Source: a virus
Reading direction: 5' to 3' (one strand)
DNA: 35,027 nt
Virus record (IMG/VR): IMGVR_UViG_3300013005_000098
Span: 1-35,027 of that record
The notes under the pieces: model-generated
What the model was told of the DNA's origin: nothing
Database searches by the model: none
What the model saw: only the letters and a program-made list of their open reading frames with translations
Shown: positions 9,329-16,826 of the stretch, piece after piece
Layout: each line of letters opens with the position of its first letter
Numbering within the stretch: the stretch's first letter is position 1
Translations under genes and position numbers: made by a program

Positions 9329-10312
9329 ATGGCTGAAGTTAAACTTGCTCCAGGGCAATTTGTTAAGAAATTTGATAATACTAAAAATATAAATAAGCTA
9401 ATTCCTGCAGCAGTAGTTGATTTAGTTTATGACGCAGAGGGTCAACTTCGTGGCTATATAAAAGATGGTAAAGTTATAAAAGTTGCTCGATGGGGCGATA
9501 CTCCAACACCGACACCAACAAAAGCTGGAACTCCAACCCCAACGCCAACAAAAGTTAGCGGTCCTTCACCAATGCCTATGGCTGGTCAAGTGGTGCAACG
9601 TCCTACTCCTACGGTAGCACCTACTGCCACTGCCACTCCCGCTGTCACTCCCAGTGCCTCTGCCTCATCTTCTGCATCTACATCTAATTGGTCTACTAAT
9701 ATTGTTGCTCGCGCAGCTGCACAAGGCGTAACAGTTAGTGTAGACTTTACTCCTAAAGCTGTTGATTTCTGGAGCACATTAGATAATAAAGAATTAACTG
9801 CTATTGCTAGTTATTTAAAAAAACTTGGCAAATCAGTAAAGAGTAAAGCAGATTTACTAGATACTATTTCAGCGTACTTCCCCGAAGCCTACAAAGCAAC
9901 AAGTATAGAAGGTGCTATTAGTGCCCTAAAGGACCAAATAATTATGGGCTTTAGTGGAGACCAAGATACACCTAGGTTACCAACAAAGCAAATTACTGAA
10001 GTTGACCCAGCGGTTATTAAGGCTGTAGTTCGCAGTGTATATCAAAATAAGTTGGGGCGCAACGAGTATGCCGATGAACTAGCAGCCGACTTAAAAACTG
10101 CGCAAGACATGATTAAAGAAGGTCAAGTTGCAACTACCAAAGTTGTTGGTGGTAAAACGCAAACAACTTATACTCCAGGATTTAGTCAAGAAAGACTTCA
10201 AACAAAAATTGCTGCTAATATTGATACCGCGACCGAAGGTCCTGTAGCGCAAGACTTAAAAGAAAAACAAAGTCTTGAATTCATGGATTTCATAACCAGC
10301 TTGGGAGGATAA
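9329..10312 (+). CDS. Virion-type protein with Pro/Thr-Ser/Ala linker
   Basis: 327 residues. Residues 1-50 form a small beta-rich domain (GQFVKKF, LVYDAEGQLRGYIKDGKVIKVARW). Residues about 56-122 are a low-complexity linker of PTPTPTK, PTVAPTATATP and SASASSSAS type, unlike anything folded. The C-terminal 200 residues look helical and carry a conserved-looking YLKKLGKSVKSKADLLD segment. The ATG is 3 bases after the stop of the 1609-residue protein. The linker suggests an extended virion component tying two domains together, probably part of the same ejection or internal complex. Family not recognised. Confidence 0.65.
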   Translation: MAEVKLAPGQFVKKFDNTKNINKLIPAAVVDLVYDAEGQLRGYIKDGKVIKVARWGDTPTPTPTKAGTPTPTPTKVSGPSPMPMAGQVVQRPTPTVAPTATATPAVTPSASASSSASTSNWSTNIVARAAAQGVTVSVDFTPKAVDFWSTLDNKELTAIASYLKKLGKSVKSKADLLDTISAYFPEAYKATSIEGAISALKDQIIMGFSGDQDTPRLPTKQITEVDPAVIKAVVRSVYQNKLGRNEYADELAADLKTAQDMIKEGQVATTKVVGGKTQTTYTPGFSQERLQTKIAANIDTATEGPVAQDLKEKQSLEFMDFITSLGG

Positions 10313-10315
10313 CCA

Positions 10316-11476
10316 ATGGCATCTACATACAAAGTTGTTAAGGGTGATACTCTTAGTGCTATCGCTAAGCGATACGGCATTACTCTTGCTCAATTAAAGA
10401 AGCTAAACCCACAGATTACTAATCCTAATTTAATTAGAGTTGGCCAAGTAGTTAATATTTCTACAGCAACAACAGATGGTTACAGTTCTACTCCTGTTGA
10501 ACCTGAAGTGGTTGAATCACCAGCCCAATCTTCTTCAATATATAACCCTAGCCCTGGTGCAGCAGTTGGTGGTCCTGGCGTTGGAACTCAAGCCACAGAA
10601 GGTGGTCCAGGTTCAGCAACAGAAGGAGATTCCTACGTTGCTGGTGAAAGCGATGCAATAAATGCATATGGCCTGACTCTTGAATTGCTCAAGATATTTC
10701 CTGAACTGCAAGATGCTTATGATGCCTTCATCAGAGGTGATAAGACTGGTGCACAACTTGCATATTACAAAACTAATTATTACAAGAATTTAACTGACAT
10801 TGCACAGACACGCGCAAAGACTAGGGCTAGTCGTCGTGGTGTTTATGACCAAGAATTAGAAGCGTATGTAGTAGCACAAAAAGCTCGTTTGGTATCTATT
10901 GGTATTACAGATGAAAAAGTTTTAACTAATGATTTTTTTGAAAAAGCATATCTTTCAGGATGGACAGATAAGCAATTAGATTTAAATGCTTTAGGTGGAA
11001 CAACAAAAGCATTAACTGGTGGAGCACTAGGAGATACCCAAACCCTAAAGCAATATGCTGATGCCTATGGCATGTCATATAATCCCTTGACATACGACAT
11101 TTGGACTAAGTCTTTAGCGGCAGGAACAATGACCGAAGATGACATTAAGAATAAAATGCGTCAAGATTCTGCTAGCGCATTTCCAGTATTTGCTGACCAG
11201 ATTAATGCTGGTAAATCATTAGATGCTTTAGCCTCAGCATACAAAACATCTATTGCTAATGTCCTTGAAAAGGACCCAGACAGTGTATCATGGACTGACC
11301 CTAACTTGCGCAAAGCATTACAAAATGTTGACAAAGATGGCAAGCCAGTCCTCATGCCAATCTGGCAATTTGAAAAAAATCTACGCAGTACTACTGAGTG
11401 GGAATACACAAACAATGCTAGAGACACAATGGATTCTTTATCATTAAAAGTACTTCGTGATTGGGGTCTAGCATAA
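10316..11476 (+). CDS. LysM-domain virion-type protein
   Basis: 386 residues. Residues 4-49 are a clear LysM domain: YKVVKGDTLSAIAKRYGI, then LKKLNPQI and LIRVGQVVNI, with the usual GDTL and N-P turns. LysM binds N-acetylglucosamine in peptidoglycan. A glycine/proline/serine-rich spacer follows (about 55-110), then a helical C-terminal domain of about 270 residues. There is no signal peptide, so it is not an exported host-type LysM protein. In this head-gene context it more likely rides in the virion and grips the wall during infection. I see no catalytic domain fused to it. GGAGG lies before the ATG, and the stop overlaps the next start (TAATG). Confidence 0.8.
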   Translation: MASTYKVVKGDTLSAIAKRYGITLAQLKKLNPQITNPNLIRVGQVVNISTATTDGYSSTPVEPEVVESPAQSSSIYNPSPGAAVGGPGVGTQATEGGPGSATEGDSYVAGESDAINAYGLTLELLKIFPELQDAYDAFIRGDKTGAQLAYYKTNYYKNLTDIAQTRAKTRASRRGVYDQELEAYVVAQKARLVSIGITDEKVLTNDFFEKAYLSGWTDKQLDLNALGGTTKALTGGALGDTQTLKQYADAYGMSYNPLTYDIWTKSLAAGTMTEDDIKNKMRQDSASAFPVFADQINAGKSLDALASAYKTSIANVLEKDPDSVSWTDPNLRKALQNVDKDGKPVLMPIWQFEKNLRSTTEWEYTNNARDTMDSLSLKVLRDWGLA

Positions 11477-12891
11477 TGGCTACATTTAAAGATGCTTATG
11501 GTCGTACCGTACAATTAGATGAAAACTTTGTAGCAAAGCCAATGGCTGAGGCCATTAAAAGTGAATCAGTAATCACTAATGCTAAATCATGGGGAATGAC
11601 TCCAGAAGAATATGTTACCGCACGCGGTGGAATTAACGCCTCTGGTTATTATGGTGACTCCTACGGCATAAACAGTTCTGATGGAGTCAGCCTAACAGAT
11701 GAAGAATACCAAAATGCGGTTTATGGTAAGACTGGTGCTGCACGTGGTGCTGCTGTTAACGCAGCATTAGCAGCAAAAATTGAAATCACAACTGATAAGA
11801 AACCAACATGGCTAGCTAGTGCTATTTCAAATGCTGAAGCCAACAAAGTTATGTGGGAAGGTCCAACTGTAGAAGATACCAATGTTGCTTTTACTGACCT
11901 ACCTGCTAATGCACAGACTGCTATTGGTGCTATCGGCGAAGGTGGCTTAACTGCTACGTCTGGAATTAAAGAAGTTACTGGGAGTGGAGCAACTTTAGTA
12001 GTAACTCCAGTAGCAACGGTTGATAAAACTGACACATCAAAAATGACAGCCGAAGAACTAAAGGCTTACCGAGAGCGTCAGTCTATTATTACAGTACTGA
12101 CCGACCGCTTTACTAAGTACGGTCTGGGAAGTCTTGCAAATAAGGTTAAAGAACTTGCAATTGATGGAGCTACTGAAGCAACTATTACAATTGGTTTGCA
12201 AGAAACAGATGAATATAAAATGCGTTTTTCTGCTAACCAAGACAGAATTAAAAAAGGATTAAGAGTCTTAACTCCAGCAGAATATCTTAATAATGAAGAT
12301 GGATATCGCCAAGTACTTCGTTCTTATGGCTTAAAACAATTTGACACTGATGCGTATGTTAAGCAATTTATTGCTAATGACATATCAGTTCCAGAACTAT
12401 CTGAGCGTGTAGTCACAGCAGTACAGCGTGTACAAAATGCTGACCCAGCAATCGCTAAGACATTGCGTGATTATTATGGCATTAGCAGCGCCGACATGGC
12501 AGCATATGTTCTTGACCCTAACCAGCAATTACAGAAGATTCAACGTCAGGTATCCGCAGCCGAAATTGGTACTGCTGCCCGTCGTCAAGGTCTTGAGGCT
12601 GGCGTTGCTGTATCTGAGCAACTTGCAGCACAAGGTATCAGCGAAGCTGAAGCACAAAAGGGTTACGCAACTATTGCCGACATTCTTCCAACTGCTGAAA
12701 AATTAAGTTCTATTTATGGAACTACAATGCAAGGATATGGACAATCCGAAAGCGAACAAGAAGTATTTAATAGCCTAGCGTCAGCGCAAAGAAAACGTAC
12801 GGCTCTAAGCCAACGTGAAATTGCGCAGTTCCAAGGTTCTTCTGGTGTCAACAAGACATCACTAACGTCTCAGAATAAGGGACAAATATAA
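11476..12891 (+). CDS. Virion-type protein of unknown function
   Basis: 471 residues starting at the ATG that overlaps the preceding stop; an upstream in-frame codon at 11461 exists but lies inside the LysM gene and adds only five residues. The middle contains repeated short helices and a DRFTKYGL-SLANKVKEL-type segment reminiscent of helical modules in the preceding protein (both use YGL, ADIL and tyrosine-rich helices). The C-terminal 130 residues are strongly helical (VQRVQNADPAIAKTLRDYYG, RRQGLEAGVAVSEQLAAQG) and end in a Gln/Ser-rich tail. It probably belongs to the same internal-virion or ejection set. Family not recognised. It closes this sub-operon: 121 noncoding bases follow. Confidence 0.65.
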   Translation: MATFKDAYGRTVQLDENFVAKPMAEAIKSESVITNAKSWGMTPEEYVTARGGINASGYYGDSYGINSSDGVSLTDEEYQNAVYGKTGAARGAAVNAALAAKIEITTDKKPTWLASAISNAEANKVMWEGPTVEDTNVAFTDLPANAQTAIGAIGEGGLTATSGIKEVTGSGATLVVTPVATVDKTDTSKMTAEELKAYRERQSIITVLTDRFTKYGLGSLANKVKELAIDGATEATITIGLQETDEYKMRFSANQDRIKKGLRVLTPAEYLNNEDGYRQVLRSYGLKQFDTDAYVKQFIANDISVPELSERVVTAVQRVQNADPAIAKTLRDYYGISSADMAAYVLDPNQQLQKIQRQVSAAEIGTAARRQGLEAGVAVSEQLAAQGISEAEAQKGYATIADILPTAEKLSSIYGTTMQGYGQSESEQEVFNSLASAQRKRTALSQREIAQFQGSSGVNKTSLTSQNKGQI

Positions 12892-13012
12892 GAATCCTGT
12901 GCGGACCTATCGGCCCCGCATAGCGTACAAGACCGAGAGCAAGAGCCAGCCCAATCCCCCGATTGGAATCTGAGGCTTGCGACTAAAACGAATAGAAGGG
13001 TGGACAGTTGCT
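12892..13012 (+). promoter_or_regulatory. Intergenic control region with two hairpins upstream of scaffold and capsid
   Basis: 121 noncoding bases, the longest gap in the late operon. It holds a TGCGG...CCGCA hairpin (about 12899-12919) and a perfect 6-bp hairpin CCAATC-CCCC-GATTGG (12952-12967). Neither is followed by a T-run, so they do not look like classic terminators. They could be mRNA processing or stability elements that raise scaffold and capsid expression. No consensus promoter was seen. Confidence 0.4.
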
Positions 13013-13492
13013 ATGAGCAACAACTACTGGGATGAAGACGAAGACGACCTAGATACCGATACCATTACTGGTAACGAAAGCGGAAGTGACCTCTTAAAGA
13101 AGTTACGGAAGGCTAAACGTGCCGATGAGAAACGTATCAAAGAACTCACTGAGCAACTTGAGGGATTCTCCAAGGTGCAGCGTGAGCGTACAGTCAAAGA
13201 AATCCTAGAACAAAAGGGTGTTAATCCTAAAGCAGCGAGACTAGTTCTGAAAGATTTAGACGAAGTTAGCGAAGAGTCAGTTAATACCTGGCTTGAAGAT
13301 AATGGAGACTTGTTTGGAATGTCTATTGCTAAGGATGCACCAAATGCTAACGAGTATGACCGTGCCGCATTGCGGCAGCAGGATGCCGTTACGCAAGGTG
13401 CAATAACACCTGACCGAGCAGAAAACTTAGAACAACGATTAGGCGCTGCGGAATCCGCAGAAGAAATCTTATCTATTCTTCGCTCACAATAA
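13013..13492 (+). CDS. Scaffold-like protein
   Basis: 159 residues from the ATG at 13013; the longer in-frame version from 12977 would use a non-ATG codon and is less likely, since GAAGGGTGG sits at a usable distance before 13013. The N terminus is very acidic (NNYWDEDEDDLDTDT), followed by a charged coiled coil at residues 27-65 (LLKKLRKAKRADEKRIKELTEQLEG) and a helical C terminus (ENLEQRLGAAESAEEILSILRSQ). Acidic, coiled-coil-rich and immediately upstream of the capsid gene, it matches head scaffolding proteins by character and place. Scaffolds fill and shape the procapsid and are removed, often by a phage protease such as the candidate at 3482. Confidence 0.7.
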   Translation: MSNNYWDEDEDDLDTDTITGNESGSDLLKKLRKAKRADEKRIKELTEQLEGFSKVQRERTVKEILEQKGVNPKAARLVLKDLDEVSEESVNTWLEDNGDLFGMSIAKDAPNANEYDRAALRQQDAVTQGAITPDRAENLEQRLGAAESAEEILSILRSQ

Positions 13493-13528
13493 CTCATTCA
13501 TAGTATCTAGTCACTTGGAGGTGACAAC
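13493..13528 (+). promoter_or_regulatory. Strong ribosome binding site of the capsid gene
   Basis: GGAGGTGA at about 13517-13524 is a full-length match to the anti-Shine-Dalgarno sequence, 4 bases before the ATG at 13529 (7 bases counted from GGAGG). It is the best SD in the window and fits the most abundant virion protein. Confidence 0.75.
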
Positions 13529-14476
13529 ATGGCCTACGTATCAACAGCATCCGATTCACTCGGAGGCACCGCTGGTGCAGCAGGTTTAGTTCAGAAGGCG
13601 TATGACCGTCTTTTGGAGTTTGCTCTCCGTTCAGAACCACTTATTCGTTCTGTCGCAGACAAGCGCCCAACTAACCAATCAATTCCTGGTTCAACAGTCG
13701 TTCTACAACGCTACGTTGACCTAGCAGCAGCAACAACTGCGCTAACAGAAACAACAGACCCAGATGCAGTAGCAATGTCTACACCAACATCAGTTACAAT
13801 TACTCTTAACGAGTACGGTAACTCTGTTCTTGTAACACGCGCTTTGGAACTATTCAGCCTTGCTGATGTAGACCCAGCGATTGCTAACATCATCGCATTC
13901 AACCTAGCCGATTCAATCGACGCAGTTGCAATGACAACACTTCGTGGTGGTTCAAACGTGATTTACTCAGGTTCAACCGCTACATCAACAGCAACAGTTA
14001 CTGCTGCTGCAACACTATCTTCTGCTAACATCCGTAAGGCTGTTGCTAAGTTACGTGCTAACAAGACAACCGCTCGCAAGGGCTCACTATACTGGGCTGG
14101 TATCCACCCAGAAGTTTCACACGACCTTCGTGCAGAAACAGGCTCAGCAGGTTGGTTGCTTCCAAATCAGTACGGTTCTGCACAAGACCGTATCTGGGCT
14201 GGAGAAATCGGTACATACGAAGGTGCATACTTCGTAGAGTCACCACGTCTTTACTCAGCAACTGATGGTGCTTCATCTGCAAAGGTGTACCGCACTATCC
14301 TAGCAGGACAGCAAGCAATGGCAGAAGCCGTTGCTGAAGAACCACACGTAGTCATCGGTCCAGTAGTGGACAAGTTGATGCGTCACCGCCCAATGGGTTG
14401 GTACGGAGTTCTTGGTTTCGCTCGCTACCGCGAAGAAGCCCTGTACCGCATTGAGTCAGGTTCATCAATCGCTTAG
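13529..14476 (+). CDS. Major capsid protein, N4-gp56-like HK97 fold
   Basis: 315 residues. The sequence has the layout of the N4-gp56 family of major capsid proteins: an N-terminal helical stretch (YDRLLEFALRSEPLIRSVADK), a strand block (STVVLQRYVDLAAATTALTETTDPD), a VTITLNEYGNSVLVTRALELFSLADVDP segment, a long helix INIIAFNLADSIDA-type, the ANIRKAVAKLRAN helix, and a C-terminal PMGWYGVLGFARYREEALYRI segment. HK97-fold subunits build the icosahedral shell. A scaffold-like gene precedes it and the best SD in the window drives it. No N-terminal delta domain is obvious; if there is proteolytic maturation it may act on the scaffold only. Confidence 0.87.
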   Translation: MAYVSTASDSLGGTAGAAGLVQKAYDRLLEFALRSEPLIRSVADKRPTNQSIPGSTVVLQRYVDLAAATTALTETTDPDAVAMSTPTSVTITLNEYGNSVLVTRALELFSLADVDPAIANIIAFNLADSIDAVAMTTLRGGSNVIYSGSTATSTATVTAAATLSSANIRKAVAKLRANKTTARKGSLYWAGIHPEVSHDLRAETGSAGWLLPNQYGSAQDRIWAGEIGTYEGAYFVESPRLYSATDGASSAKVYRTILAGQQAMAEAVAEEPHVVIGPVVDKLMRHRPMGWYGVLGFARYREEALYRIESGSSIA

Positions 14477-14491
14477 TTGATTGACGCTTGG

Positions 14492-14516
14492 GTAGGGGCA
14501 GCAATGTCCCTACTCA
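14492..14516 (+). other. Hairpin after the capsid gene
   Basis: GTAGGGG...TCCCTAC forms a 6-7 bp stem around an 8-base loop just after the capsid stop. There is no T-run; it may protect the 3' end of capsid mRNA or dampen read-through rather than terminate. Confidence 0.4.
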
Positions 14517-14541
14517 GGAGTAAGTTCATTAAGGAGAACTA

Positions 14542-14814
14542 ATGGCAACATACAAATTCACTACACCTTACGTCCTAGAAGGACCTTCAGGTGGGCATCG
14601 TTTGTTTTACTTTGCCAAACTCCGCAAGGGTATTACCATTGTTAAAAGTGGTGGAACTTATTCACAAGTTCGCTATATACCAGATGACACACAGGATGAC
14701 TACGATGTTATTTATCGTGGTGGTTATATACATGAAGGTATAAGTGAGGCAATTAAAGCCGAGCTTATTGCTGGTGGTGTAGGAGTTACGGAAGCAAACT
14801 TTACAGCAGAATAG
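14542..14814 (+). CDS. Small head-region protein, unknown function
   Basis: 90 residues, beta-rich (YKFTTPYVLEGPSGGHRLFYFAKLRKGITIVKSGG, then YSQVRYIPDDTQDDYDVIYRGGYIHEG) with a short C-terminal helix (ISEAIKAELIAGG). An AAGGAG SD lies 6 bases before the ATG. Its position directly after the capsid gene suggests a capsid decoration or head-completion role, but no family is recognised and this is inference. Confidence 0.7.
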   Translation: MATYKFTTPYVLEGPSGGHRLFYFAKLRKGITIVKSGGTYSQVRYIPDDTQDDYDVIYRGGYIHEGISEAIKAELIAGGVGVTEANFTAE

Positions 14815-14821
14815 GGACAAG

Positions 14822-15253
14822 ATGAACTGCAGTCATATCAGTAAGGTTCTTGACTGGGGATTTGATGAGAACCATGACTTTATAGCAAAGACATGGGGAT
14901 GCGTACTATGTGACGCAGTATCAGATGTACCGTTTAAAGATGAAGATAATATTCCAATTGACCACACCATGTGCGATGAAGATTGCTTTGGATGTAAGGC
15001 AAGAGGATTACAACTTAATACAGGAGATGCAGGCAGAGACATTCCTGACAAGAAATGGAACTCCGAACTAGGTGCTTACCGCGATGCGAGACGCCAAGGA
15101 ATTCAACCTGCTGGTACTAGAATGCACGACATAGAGCAAGCGCACAAAGCGTCCGAAAACTTAGGTCAGGCATATGATGCCGATTCAATGCCTAAGGCTA
15201 AAGACATCACCCCAAAGGCCGTAGAGGTCATGAAAGAGATAGGACAAATATAA
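14822..15253 (+). CDS. Cysteine-rich putative zinc-binding protein in head operon
   Basis: 143 residues. A first pair of cysteines lies in GCVLCD (residues 27-30), with a Cys/His-containing start (NCSHISK), and a second set in HTMCDEDCFGCKARGLQL (about 48-62). Together these could bind one or two zinc ions. The remainder (NSELGAYRDARRQGIQPAGTRMHDIEQAHKASENLGQAYD) is polar and helical. Proteins with a CDEDCFGCK-type motif followed by such a helix are familiar from actinobacteriophage structural operons, where their role is not established. The stop overlaps the ATG of the next gene (TAATG). Confidence 0.68.
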   Translation: MNCSHISKVLDWGFDENHDFIAKTWGCVLCDAVSDVPFKDEDNIPIDHTMCDEDCFGCKARGLQLNTGDAGRDIPDKKWNSELGAYRDARRQGIQPAGTRMHDIEQAHKASENLGQAYDADSMPKAKDITPKAVEVMKEIGQI

Positions 15254-15387
15254 TGCCAAAAGTCGGAATGAAGGAATTTGCTTATACTCCAAAGGGTATG
15301 GCAATGGCTAAAATGGAAGCAAAAAAGACTGGCAAGAAAATGGCTAAGAAGAAGCCTGCAATGAAGAAGATGGGCAAGAAGAAGTAA
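15253..15387 (+). CDS. Lysine/methionine-rich 44-residue protein
   Basis: 44 residues starting at the ATG that overlaps the previous stop and ending where the next ATG begins (TAATG again). About a third of the residues are lysine, with repeats of K-K-M and A-K-K (KMAKKKPAMKKMGKKK at the end). Such a peptide would bind DNA or RNA through charge and could help condense packaged DNA. The tight overlap on both sides is the main evidence that it is a real gene. No family recognised. Confidence 0.6.
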   Translation: MPKVGMKEFAYTPKGMAMAKMEAKKTGKKMAKKKPAMKKMGKKK

Positions 15388-15542
15388 TGGCTAAAACTCC
15401 ACAGTGGGAGAAGTCATTCCCCAAGATAAAGATAGCACCCACCAAATATACAGCCGCAGAACTTAAGCAGATTGCAGCGCAGAAGAAGAAAGAAGCGCAG
15501 GCTAAAAAGACTGGTAAATGGGATAGCGGAAAGACTAACTAA
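15387..15542 (+). CDS. Small lysine-rich protein (51 aa)
   Basis: 51 residues, ATG overlapping the stop of the preceding gene. A tryptophan-containing start (KTPQWEKSFPKIKIAP) leads to a basic helix (AAELKQIAAQKKKEAQAKKTG). It is similar in composition to its neighbours on both sides, making a run of three small basic proteins after the capsid genes. Function unknown; coding supported by overlap and consistent codon use. Confidence 0.55.
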   Translation: MAKTPQWEKSFPKIKIAPTKYTAAELKQIAAQKKKEAQAKKTGKWDSGKTN

Positions 15543-15551
15543 GGATTCAAA

Positions 15552-15809
15552 ATGGCAGACCCAAGACTAAAACGAGCAGGAGTATCTGGCTTTAACAAGC
15601 CAAAGCGTACACCCAACCACCCAAAGAAGTCACACGTAGTTGTGGCTAAAGAAGGTACTCAGGTTAAAACTATTCGCTTTGGTCAACAGGGTGTTACTGG
15701 CGATAAAAAGCCAACGGCACGTCAAGCGTCATTCAAAGCACGTCACGCAAAGAACATTGCAAAAGGTAAAATGTCTGCAGCATATTGGGCAGATAAGGTT
15801 AAGTGGTAA
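15552..15809 (+). CDS. Small basic protein (85 aa)
   Basis: 85 residues, basic throughout (LKRAGVSGFNKPKRTPNHPKKSHVVVAKEG), with a possible beta hairpin (THVVVAKEGTQVKTIRFGQQGV-type region) and a C-terminal segment ARQASFKARHAKNIAKGKMSAAYWADKVKW. An AAGGA SD precedes the ATG. The C-terminal pattern (FKARHAKNI.KG..SAAYWADKVKW) looks conserved in character with small phage head-region proteins I have seen, but I cannot name a family. Probably a virion-associated, nucleic-acid-binding protein. Confidence 0.65.
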   Translation: MADPRLKRAGVSGFNKPKRTPNHPKKSHVVVAKEGTQVKTIRFGQQGVTGDKKPTARQASFKARHAKNIAKGKMSAAYWADKVKW

Positions 15810-15827
15810 CTAAAAAAGGTGGGGACA

Positions 15828-16556
15828 ATGCAAGAAACAATCTCGGTCGCCTGGTGCGACAATGGTATGGTAGATGGTAAGTTCATGCAAGGTGTTACAG
15901 ATGTTCTCCTTAAGTCTGGAGTAGAGTTTAAGTCAACTCTTCGCAGCCAAGGAAATCAGATTGCTCGTCAGCGTGAGACAGTAATTAACTATTGGTTTGA
16001 TAAGACTGATACTGAGTGGTTACTGTGGGTTGACTCAGATGTAGTTATCAGTCCAGATAAGTTCAAGTTACTTTGGGACAATAAAGATGCCCAGAAGCGA
16101 CCAATCCTAACTGGTATCTACTTCACTACTGATACACCAGAAGAACCATTGATGATTCCAATGCCTACAGCATTTGAGTTCGTAGATGATGAAAATGGTG
16201 GCTTTGGTCTGAAGAGAGTTCATCCACTGCCAGAGAACCAACTGATTCAGATTGGTGCTGCTGGTATGGGATTTGTTCTCATGCACCGAAGTGTAGTTGA
16301 AAAGATTCGCAAAGAATTGCCAGATGCACAACTGTTCATGGAAATGGGCAGAGGCACTAAGTTTATTGGAGAAGACATTTACTTCTTCGCTTTATGCGAA
16401 AAGGTAGGAGTCCCACTCTGGTGTCACACAGGTGCAACCGTTCCTCATATGAAACGATTCTCATTTGATGAGCATTACTACAAGGCATTCTTTGGAGCAC
16501 CAAAAGAAGAAAAGAAGTCTAACTTAGTACTTCCGAAACGATATACGAAAGGTTAA
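15828..16556 (+). CDS. GT-A fold glycosyltransferase-like protein
   Basis: 242 residues from the ATG at 15828; a GTG nine bases upstream is in frame, but it lies inside the AAGGTGGGG SD. The N-terminal half has a GT-A (family 2-like) pattern: an initial strand (ISVAWCDNG), a QIARQRETVINYWFD helix, and the metal/nucleotide-sugar DxD motif in WLLWVDSDVVISPD (residues 69-71). Later motifs are GAAGMGFVLMHRSVVEKI and KFIGEDIYFFALCEKVGVPLW, where the ED pair is a typical acid of the acceptor site. It would transfer a sugar from a nucleotide-sugar. Placement among head and neck genes suggests it may decorate a virion protein; DNA or host-envelope glycosylation is also possible. Confidence 0.75.
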   Translation: MQETISVAWCDNGMVDGKFMQGVTDVLLKSGVEFKSTLRSQGNQIARQRETVINYWFDKTDTEWLLWVDSDVVISPDKFKLLWDNKDAQKRPILTGIYFTTDTPEEPLMIPMPTAFEFVDDENGGFGLKRVHPLPENQLIQIGAAGMGFVLMHRSVVEKIRKELPDAQLFMEMGRGTKFIGEDIYFFALCEKVGVPLWCHTGATVPHMKRFSFDEHYYKAFFGAPKEEKKSNLVLPKRYTKG

Positions 16557-16559
16557 CAA

Positions 16560-16826
16560 ATGGCATTAGGCAAAGCAGGAAGCAGCCTTACTCAAGAACT
16601 TAATCGTCTTGCTGGCATAACCAATGTGGCGAACTATAAAGATGAACAAGGCGCTGCTAATGCCTGGGCTGGCACTACTGGTTTAGCTACAGTAGGAGCA
16701 CTTAACATTAAGGTATCGGCTGCTAGGACTAGGGACAAGTTCAAAGATATTGATGGTGTATGTAATGAACTCGCTGGAACAACTGGACTAGCAGCACCTG
16801 CTGCGCTAAGGAGCATAGACGCATAA
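16560..16826 (+). CDS. Small protein with two AGTTGL repeats
   Basis: 88 residues with an internal duplication: NAWAGTTGLATVGALN near residues 35-50 and NELAGTTGLAAPAALR near residues 68-83. An earlier NRLAGITNVANYKDEQGAAN segment is a degenerate third unit. Short proteins with this L-A-G-T-T-G-L motif occur near neck genes in several tailed phages. It sits 3 bases after the glycosyltransferase, and its stop overlaps the next ATG. A head-tail joining or tail-attachment role is inference. Confidence 0.6.
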   Translation: MALGKAGSSLTQELNRLAGITNVANYKDEQGAANAWAGTTGLATVGALNIKVSAARTRDKFKDIDGVCNELAGTTGLAAPAALRSIDA

